Shown here: piece after piece, positions 12,697 to 17,428 of the stretch
Layout: every line of letters begins with the position of its first letter
Numbering within the stretch: position 1 is the first letter of the stretch
Origin: Chloroflexota bacterium
GTDB taxonomy: Bacteria; Chloroflexota; Limnocylindria; Limnocylindrales; CSP1-4
Direction of reading: 5' to 3'
Assembly: GCA_017860675.1 (NCBI GenBank)
Contig: JAGDMV010000010.1
Span: 1-17,428 of the forward strand
Length of the DNA: 17,428 nucleotides
Position numbers and translations under genes: made by a program
The notes under the pieces: model-generated
The model's input: the letters and a program-made list of their open reading frames with translations, nothing else
The model's database searches: none
Told to the model about the DNA's origin: nothing

Positions 12697-13806
12697 ATGA
12701 GACGGCTCGCGAAGCTGCGCCGAGTCAGAACCGCGCTGGCGATGAGAGCCGCGCTCGCGCTGGTGCTCGTGGTCGTCGCCGGCTGCCGCCCTCCCGCAGC
12801 AACCACCCCGGCGGCACCGAGCATCGATGCGAGCCCGGCGGCGCCCGGCAACCGGCCGCTCCGCCCCACCCCGGGACCGTCACCCACCTTCGCCAGCTAC
12901 ACGGTTCGCCGGGGCGACACCCTCGACGAGATCGCCCGCCGACTGGGCACGACCCGCGACAGCATCGCCTACTGGAACCGGGCGACCTATCCGAGCCTCG
13001 ACCCAGACTCGTCCGCCTACGATCCCGACCGGATCGAGGCAGGCTGGGTGCTGGTCTATCTGCCCGGTGCGGTGGTGGACCCCGAGGAACTCCCTGGCCC
13101 GAGCGCAAGCCCCGGGGTGACCGAGATCGAGCCCTACCCGACACCGGATCCCGGGGGAGCCGCCGTCGTGGTGACTCACGGTCCGCGCGGCACGGATGCG
13201 CTCGCCCTCACCCTCGAGCTCGCCGGCGACCGGACCGAAGGCGCCGGCGCGACAGTCCAGTGGCTTGCCCTGGCCGGGGTCCCAGCGGCGGTCTTCGTCG
13301 AAGGGCGCCTGGCCGCCGCCGATGATCCCGACGCGGCGGCGGCGCTGGGCATCGCCGCGGAGGCCCCGACGATCGTCCTCGGGACCACCGGCTGGGACGG
13401 GACCGACCCCGCCTCCTTGGATCCCGCCGATGCCGCGGCGGCGCTTGCCAGGGCGGACGAGGCGGTGACCTCGGCGACCGGCCGCTCGGCGCTGCCCTGG
13501 TACCGGCCGACGACCGGGATTGCCTCGCGCGCCTTGCTAGAGGCGGTGGGCAGGGACGGCTGGACCTGGGCTGTCTCGTGGGACGTGGACCCCGGCGACG
13601 ACGTCGACCCGGCAGCCGGCGGACCGACGGCGGACGACATCGCGACCCGGGTGCGGGCCCGGGTGGAGGGTGGCTCGATCGTCCGGCTCCGGCTGGGCGG
13701 CCCGCGCACCTTCGAGGCGCTGCCCCTGCTCGTTGACGCTCTCCAGGAGGACGGTTGGCGGTTGGTGGGCCTGCCGGAGCTTCTCGGGCTCGAGCCCGGC
13801 GCCTGA
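12697..13806 (+). CDS. Lipoprotein with LysM domain and degenerate NodB-like (polysaccharide deacetylase) domain
   Basis: The 369-residue protein starts with a basic N terminus, a hydrophobic stretch and the lipobox VVAGC (Cys30), so it should be anchored outside the cytoplasmic membrane by lipid. A Pro/Ala/Thr-rich spacer (31-66) leads to one LysM domain (about 68-123: YTVRRGDTLDEIARRLGTT, ending AGWVLVYLP), a peptidoglycan-binding module. After a second Pro-rich linker, residues about 157-365 follow the NodB deacetylase plan: ALTLEL where enzymes have ALTFDD, VPAAVFVEGRLA, WYRPTTG for the usual FRPPYG, WDVDPGD, and a C-terminal GGPRTFEALPLLVDALQEDGW. The catalytic Asp pair, the HxxxH metal ligands and the C-terminal LLHDG histidine are all replaced. 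It is therefore probably a non-enzymatic wall-binding protein. It stands between two soluble-protein genes with short gaps. Confidence 0.82.
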   Translation: MRRLAKLRRVRTALAMRAALALVLVVVAGCRPPAATTPAAPSIDASPAAPGNRPLRPTPGPSPTFASYTVRRGDTLDEIARRLGTTRDSIAYWNRATYPSLDPDSSAYDPDRIEAGWVLVYLPGAVVDPEELPGPSASPGVTEIEPYPTPDPGGAAVVVTHGPRGTDALALTLELAGDRTEGAGATVQWLALAGVPAAVFVEGRLAAADDPDAAAALGIAAEAPTIVLGTTGWDGTDPASLDPADAAAALARADEAVTSATGRSALPWYRPTTGIASRALLEAVGRDGWTWAVSWDVDPGDDVDPAAGGPTADDIATRVRARVEGGSIVRLRLGGPRTFEALPLLVDALQEDGWRLVGLPELLGLEPGA

Positions 13807-13827
13807 CCGGTGGCCGCCCGCGGCCAG

Positions 13828-13833
13828 TATCCT
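13828..13833 (+). promoter_or_regulatory. Candidate -10 box just before the amidotransferase start
   Basis: TATCCT lies 9 bases before the GTG at 13843, in the 36-base gap after the LysM gene. The transcript would start at or 1-2 bases before the start codon, again a near-leaderless arrangement. Confidence 0.4.
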
Positions 13834-13842
13834 TCCGCTGCC

Positions 13843-14625
13843 GTGAACCAGGACCATGTCGTGGACTCGCCTCGTGTCGTGGTGACCGTGGCCGATGCCG
13901 CCGCGGACCCCGATCCGGCGGCGCGCGCGTCACGCAACGCTCTCTATGCCGACGGCGTGCGCCGCCACGGCGGCCGGCCGCTGCTGCTTGACGCCAGCGT
14001 GCCGCCTGCCGAGCGCGATGATGCGCTGGCGACCATGGACGGCCTGCTCCTGTCGGGCGGCGCCGACCTGGATCCGGCGACCTACGGCCAGGCCGTCGAT
14101 GGCGCCCAGGCCCCGGAGCCCGGCCGCGACGACCTGGAGCGAGCGGCCTGGGAGGCGGCCGCGGCCCGCGGCGTCCCCGTCCTGGGCATCTGCCGTGGCA
14201 TGCAGGCGATGAACGTCTTCGCCGGCGGGACGCTCCTCCAGCACGTCGACGGGCATGCCGGCCCGGCCCTGGGCGAGGGCAGGGCGCTCGTCCACCCGCT
14301 GGCGGTCGTGCCGGGCACGCGACTGGCGGCCATCCTCGGCGAGGGGGCGGCCGGTTCATCCAAAGCAGGCCCGCCGCCCGACCTCCTCGTCAACTCGTAC
14401 CATCACCAGGCCGTCCGCCGCGGCGACCTTGGCCCGTGCCTCGCCGCCTCGGCGCTCGCCGACTCCCCGGCCGGGCCGCTGGTGGAGGCGCTGGAGGCGC
14501 CGGGCTCCCGCTTCGTGATCGGCGTCCAGTGCCACCCGGAGCGGGTCGAGTCCACGCCGCCGGCCTTCGAGCGGCTGTGGGCCGCCTTCGTGGCCGCCTG
14601 CCGCGAGCGTCCCCAGGCGGGCTGA
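13843..14625 (+). CDS. Class I glutamine amidotransferase-like hydrolase, gamma-glutamyl-GABA hydrolase (peptidase C26) family
   Basis: The 260-residue protein resembles PuuD, which cleaves gamma-glutamyl-GABA in putrescine breakdown. Landmarks are MDGLLLSGGADLDPATYG (residues 65-82), the nucleophile elbow LGICRGMQAMNVFAGG (Cys117), NSYHHQAV, and the catalytic His-Glu pair in GVQCHPE (His231, Glu233), so the Cys-His-Glu triad is complete. No signal peptide. GTG 13843 is chosen because a -10-like TATCCT precedes it; GTG 13810 in the same frame adds 11 unlikely residues. Other in-frame GTG codons, at 13861-13885, are possible. It converges on the amino acid ABC importer. The neighbours contain no other putrescine genes, so a more general gamma-glutamyl amide or peptide substrate is as likely. 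Confidence 0.9.
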   Translation: MNQDHVVDSPRVVVTVADAAADPDPAARASRNALYADGVRRHGGRPLLLDASVPPAERDDALATMDGLLLSGGADLDPATYGQAVDGAQAPEPGRDDLERAAWEAAAARGVPVLGICRGMQAMNVFAGGTLLQHVDGHAGPALGEGRALVHPLAVVPGTRLAAILGEGAAGSSKAGPPPDLLVNSYHHQAVRRGDLGPCLAASALADSPAGPLVEALEAPGSRFVIGVQCHPERVESTPPAFERLWAAFVAACRERPQAG

Positions 14626-14694
14626 GATCGGGGACTGGCCGGCGGCGCGAGCAGCGGCCGCGACGGCAGCGCCCGGGCCACCGCAGCACGGCGC

Positions 14695-15501
14695 TCAGAG
14701 CCGGCCCGCTTCCACGATCCGCTGCAGGAAACGGCGCGTCCGCTCCTCGCGCGGCGCCCCGAAGATCTCGGCCGGCGTGCCCTCCTCCAGGATCCGGCCG
14801 GCGTCGAGGAAGCACACCCGGTTGGCGATGTCGCGGGCGAAGCCCATCTCGTGGGTGGCGATGAGCATCGTCATCCCGGCCCCCGCCAGCTCGCGGATCA
14901 CCTCCAGCACCTCGGCGATCAGCTCAGGGTCGAGGGCGCTGGTGACCTCGTCGAGCAGGAGCAGGTCGGGCGACATGGCCAGGGCCCGCACGATCGCCAC
15001 CCGTTGCTGCTGGCCGCCCGAGAGGCGATCCGGGTAGTCGCGCCGCTTGTCAGCCAGGCCGAAGCGCTCGAGCAGTGCAGTCGCGTCCGCCTCGGCCTGG
15101 GCCCGCGGCCGGCGGAGCGCCTTGCGCGGCCCGAGGGTGACGTTGTCGAGCACGCTCATGTGGGGGAACAGGTTGAAGGCCTGAAAGACGATCCCGATCC
15201 GGCGCCGGATCCGGTTGACGTCGATCTTCGGAGCGGTGATCTCCTCGCCCTCGACGAGGATCCGGCCGGCGTCGATCGGCTCCAACAGGTTGACGCAGCG
15301 CAGCAGGGTGGACTTGCCGCTGCCCGACGCCCCGATCAGGCAGACGACCTCGTGCTGGTGAAGCACGAGGTCGATGCCGCGCAGCACCTCGAGCTTGCCG
15401 AACGACTTGTAGAGGCCCTCGATGACGATCGCCGGGCCGCCACCGCTGCCCCGGTGCGCGCCGGGCAGGCTGCGATCGATGCCGGCCGTCGCGGCGCTCA
15501 C
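14695..15501 (-). CDS. Polar amino acid ABC transporter, ATP-binding protein (GlnQ type)
   Basis: The 268-residue ATPase drives uptake of a polar amino acid. All ABC motifs are present: Walker A GASGSGKST (57-65), Q-loop Q107 in IVFQAFNLFPHM, signature LSGGQQQR (160-167), Walker B LLLLDEVTSALD (180-191), and the switch histidine in IATHEMGFA (H217). VFQAFNLFPHMSVLDNV and DEVTSALDPELI are hallmarks of the GlnQ/HisP subfamily. The first 22 residues are a non-conserved Gly/Ala-rich extension. The GTG start overlaps the permease stop as GTGA, giving translational coupling. It is the last gene of the binding protein-permease-ATPase unit. Which amino acid is carried cannot be told from the ATPase. 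Confidence 0.95.
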   Translation of the reverse strand: MSAATAGIDRSLPGAHRGSGGGPAIVIEGLYKSFGKLEVLRGIDLVLHQHEVVCLIGASGSGKSTLLRCVNLLEPIDAGRILVEGEEITAPKIDVNRIRRRIGIVFQAFNLFPHMSVLDNVTLGPRKALRRPRAQAEADATALLERFGLADKRRDYPDRLSGGQQQRVAIVRALAMSPDLLLLDEVTSALDPELIAEVLEVIRELAGAGMTMLIATHEMGFARDIANRVCFLDAGRILEEGTPAEIFGAPREERTRRFLQRIVEAGRL

Positions 15502-16382
15502 CGGAAGCCTCCCCGGGTCTGCCGCGACCGGTCGCGGCTGATCAGCCAGTCGGTGAACCGGGCCAGCGGGATCGTGAACACGAGGAAGACAAGGGCGGTG
15601 GCGAGGTACGGCGTGAAGTTGAAGTAGGCGCTCTGCTTGATCTGGGACTGGCGGAAGATCTCGACGACACCGATGTACGAGACGAGGACCGTGTCCTTCT
15701 GGAGGCCGATGAAGTCGTTGAGCAGGGGCGGGATCACCCGCCGGATCGCCTGCGGCAGGATGACGTGGCGGAGCGCCTGGAAGCGGGACAGGCCGAGCGA
15801 GCGAGCCGCTGCCTCCTGGCTCGGGTGGACCGACTCGATCCCCGCCCGGTACACCTCCGAGACATAGGCCGAGTAGATCAGGGTCAGCGCGAGGACCGCG
15901 TAGAAGAAGGGATCGACCGGAACGCCCGCGATGGCAAGCCCCGGAATGCCGAACCCCAGGACGTAGATGACGAGCACGCCGGGCAGCGCCCGGAAGACGT
16001 CGACGTAGACCGTCGCCAGGAGGCGGACCGGGACGAAGACAGGGCCCGGGAGACTGCGGAGGACGGCGATCACCAGGGCGAAGGAGAGGATCAGGACCTC
16101 GGCGATGAGGAACAGCTGGACGTTGACCCAGAAGGCCCGGGCGATCGGCTCGGCGGTGAGGGCGAAGACCCGCCCGTTGAAGAACGACTCCTGGACGGCG
16201 GGCCAGTTGGGCGCGTTGACCACGATCCAGGCGAGCAGCCCGAAGAAGACGACGGTGCTGACCAGCGCCACGAGCGTCGAGCGCAGGGCGCTCGGCTGCT
16301 GGGAGCGCGGCGACCGGCCCGGCTCGCCGAGCCCGATGAGCTCCCCCTGGTCAGGCGGACCGAGGCCGCCGATCCCGGTCAC
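15498..16382 (-). CDS. Polar amino acid ABC transporter, permease (HisM/GlnP family)
   Basis: The 294-residue membrane protein forms the channel, most likely as a homodimer because only one permease gene is present. It has a cytoplasmic N-terminal extension of about 33 residues, then helices at about 35-56, 85-108, 132-152, 158-178, 225-245 and 258-280. The EAA loop that docks on the ATPase is clear: EAAARSLGLSRFQALRHVIL from residue 190, followed by PQAIRRVIPPLLN. GLQKDTVLVSYIGVVEI is typical of HisM/GlnP permeases. GTG 16382 is taken as start, 30 bases after the binding-protein stop; no good ribosome binding site is seen, and the poorly conserved N terminus leaves a later start possible. 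It is coupled to the ATPase by a 4-base overlap. Confidence 0.93.
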   Translation of the reverse strand: MTGIGGLGPPDQGELIGLGEPGRSPRSQQPSALRSTLVALVSTVVFFGLLAWIVVNAPNWPAVQESFFNGRVFALTAEPIARAFWVNVQLFLIAEVLILSFALVIAVLRSLPGPVFVPVRLLATVYVDVFRALPGVLVIYVLGFGIPGLAIAGVPVDPFFYAVLALTLIYSAYVSEVYRAGIESVHPSQEAAARSLGLSRFQALRHVILPQAIRRVIPPLLNDFIGLQKDTVLVSYIGVVEIFRQSQIKQSAYFNFTPYLATALVFLVFTIPLARFTDWLISRDRSRQTRGGFR

Positions 16383-16412
16383 CGGCCGGCCGGCGAGTCC
16401 CGGCGCGGTCGG

Positions 16413-17321
16413 CTACGGGGTGAAGACCGGGGCGTTCGTCTTGTCGGCCAGCCACTCCTTGGTGATCGTCTCGAGGCTCCCGTCGGACTTCATCGCCGCG
16501 AGCGCCTGGTTGACGCACGCGGTCAGCGGGCTGCCCTTGGTCAGGACCAGGCTGTAGTGCTCGGCGTCGGCGCCGGTCGGTATCGGGAACTGCCCGACGA
16601 TGACCCCGTTCTCCACCTGCTCGGTGGCAATCATGATGAAGGCGGCCGGCAGGTCGACCACGATCCCGTCGATCTGCTTCGCGTTGAGGGCAGCGATCGC
16701 AGCGTCGTTGCTGTCGTAGACAGAGGTGGCCTGCTCGGGCTTGATCGTGCTGCCGATCAGGTCGTAGCTCGTCGTCCCCTGCATCGCGCCGAACTTGTAC
16801 TTCTGCAGGTCGCTGATCGTCTTGGCCGATGCAACCGGGTTGTCCTTGAGGGCGACGACCGCCTGGTTGACGAAGTAGTAGCCGTCGGACAGGTCGGCGG
16901 TCGCGGCGCGCTCCGGCTTGTACGAGACCTGGGCGAGGTAGAAGTCGAACGGCTTGGGGCCCGGCGCGTACGAGTTGTCGAACTTCACCGGGATCCAGGC
17001 AACCTCGGCCGGGGCGAAGCCGAGCCGCTTGGCGACCTCGTAGGCGACGGCGCTCTCGAAGCCCTCGCCGGTCGTCGGGTCGCCGACGTAGTCGCCCTCC
17101 CAGGGCGAGGTGTTGCCGCCCTCGCGCGGCATGAAGTATGGCTGGTAGGCCGGGTTGTCGGTCCCGATCGTGATCTTGCCCGGGGCGACGAGCGCCAGGT
17201 TGTCCTTGGCGCAGGCGTCGGCGGCTGAGGTCGGAGTTGGAGTCGGGCTGGCGCCGGTGCTGCAGGCCGCGACGAGGAGCGCGGCGAGAACGAGGGCGGC
17301 CGGCCGGAGCGATGTGCGCAT
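16413..17321 (-). CDS. Polar amino acid ABC transporter, substrate-binding lipoprotein (SBP family 3)
   Basis: The 302-residue product catches the amino acid outside the membrane and delivers it to the permease. It starts with MRTSLRPAALVLAALLVAAC, a lipoprotein signal with Cys20 as anchor, and a Ser/Thr/Pro linker. The bilobed family 3 fold follows: GKITIGTDNPAYQPYFM, then GFESAVAYEVAKRLGF, a first lobe ending near SDGYYFVNQAVVALKDN, hinge segments KFGAMQGTTSYDLI and IDGIVVDLPAAF, and the C-terminal LTACVNQALAAMKSDGS and ITKEWL. ATG 17321 has GAGGAGG 9 bases upstream. First gene of the importer operon. The ligand is not predictable by eye: a general polar amino acid is the safest statement. 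Confidence 0.94.
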   Translation of the reverse strand: MRTSLRPAALVLAALLVAACSTGASPTPTPTSAADACAKDNLALVAPGKITIGTDNPAYQPYFMPREGGNTSPWEGDYVGDPTTGEGFESAVAYEVAKRLGFAPAEVAWIPVKFDNSYAPGPKPFDFYLAQVSYKPERAATADLSDGYYFVNQAVVALKDNPVASAKTISDLQKYKFGAMQGTTSYDLIGSTIKPEQATSVYDSNDAAIAALNAKQIDGIVVDLPAAFIMIATEQVENGVIVGQFPIPTGADAEHYSLVLTKGSPLTACVNQALAAMKSDGSLETITKEWLADKTNAPVFTP

Positions 17322-17355
17322 GCTGGGGTTCCTCCTCGGGGCTCGGTCCGCCGGC

Positions 17356-17361
17356 AGTGTA
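17356..17361 (-). promoter_or_regulatory. Candidate -10 box of the amino acid importer operon
   Basis: Minus-strand TACACT (TAnnnT form) lies 34 bases before the binding-protein ATG, giving a leader of about 27 bases that contains the GAGGAGG site. No clear -35 box at the right distance. Confidence 0.42.
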
Positions 17362-17382
17362 CCCCGCGCTGGACGCCGCGAA

Positions 17383-17406
17383 CGGCTCGGAACGGATCCC
17401 GAACCG
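17383..17406. promoter_or_regulatory. Inverted repeat upstream of the importer promoter, possible operator
   Basis: CGGCTCGG (17383-17390) and CCGAACCG (17399-17406) form an imperfect dyad (7 of 8 positions) with an 8-base spacer, about 21 bases upstream of the -10 box. GAACGG also occurs twice at a 10-base period. It could be a regulator site; short GC-rich dyads also arise by chance. Confidence 0.28.
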
Positions 17407-17428
17407 TCACAGGAGGGCCGACGGGGGG

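Noticed and set aside
14626..14694. Terminator between the convergent amidotransferase and ABC ATPase genes
   Set aside because: Only short, interrupted GC pairings are seen and no T-tract.
15765..17228. 487-codon plus-strand frame antisense to the permease and binding protein
   Set aside because: Asp/Arg/Gly-rich shadow of a real transporter operon.

Overview
The window is a very GC-rich bacterial chromosome segment with short intergenic gaps and frequent GTG starts. Its mixture of leaderless genes (a TAnnnT -10 box right before the start codon) and genes with GGAGG-type ribosome binding sites, lipoprotein signal peptides, a TrpB2-type tryptophan synthase and a ykoEDC-type thiamine uptake operon would fit an uncultured member of Chloroflexota, possibly the Limnocylindria, or a neighbouring high-GC phylum. 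This placement is an inference; there is no rRNA or marker gene to prove it. I see no tRNA, rRNA, CRISPR array, transposase or phage gene. This is mostly housekeeping and transport DNA, not a defence or mobile island.

Layout. (1) 2-1184, + strand: a trpB2 gene cut by the window edge and broken by a frameshifting deletion near 365, with a second, in-frame gap near its 3' end. A strong hairpin separates it from a convergent isochorismatase-family hydrolase (1303-1971, -). (2) 2115-2810, +: an MBL-fold hydrolase, divergent from the isochorismatase gene and converging on a two-gene unit (3884 to 2824, -) that encodes a one-helix membrane protein with a PASTA-like outer domain and an ECF-type sigma factor, behind a candidate ECF-type promoter. 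(3) 7806 to 4021, -: a thiamine operon: TPP riboswitch, thiamine pyrophosphokinase (thiN), then the ECF transporter ykoE (S component), ykoD (double ATPase) and ykoC (T component), all overlapping. The riboswitch is followed by a hairpin that buries the thiN ribosome binding site, and thiN seems to start at ATT. (4) 7846-8526, -: a HAD phosphatase, leaderless, back to back with a YbaK-type aminoacyl-tRNA deacylase (8614-9156, +). (5) 9157-9712: a 556-base non-coding stretch with a good sigma-70-type promoter and a long stem structure, leading to a 976-residue cytoplasmic protein (9713-12643, +) that joins a MerR-like DNA-binding domain, four GAF domains and an intact GGDEF diguanylate cyclase. 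(6) 12697-13806, +: a LysM lipoprotein with a NodB-like domain that has lost its metal ligands, then a class I glutamine amidotransferase of the gamma-Glu-GABA hydrolase type (13843-14625, +). (7) 17321 to 14695, -: a polar amino acid ABC importer in the order binding protein, permease, ATPase.

How the parts work together. The thiamine block makes a closed loop: imported thiamine or its precursor is phosphorylated by ThiN to TPP, and TPP bound to the leader RNA should shut off translation of the same operon. The amino acid importer is a self-contained operon. The sigma factor with its membrane partner and the HTH-GAF-GGDEF protein are two separate signalling modules; the second could couple ligand sensing, DNA binding and c-di-GMP synthesis in one polypeptide, and is the least ordinary object here together with its long structured leader.
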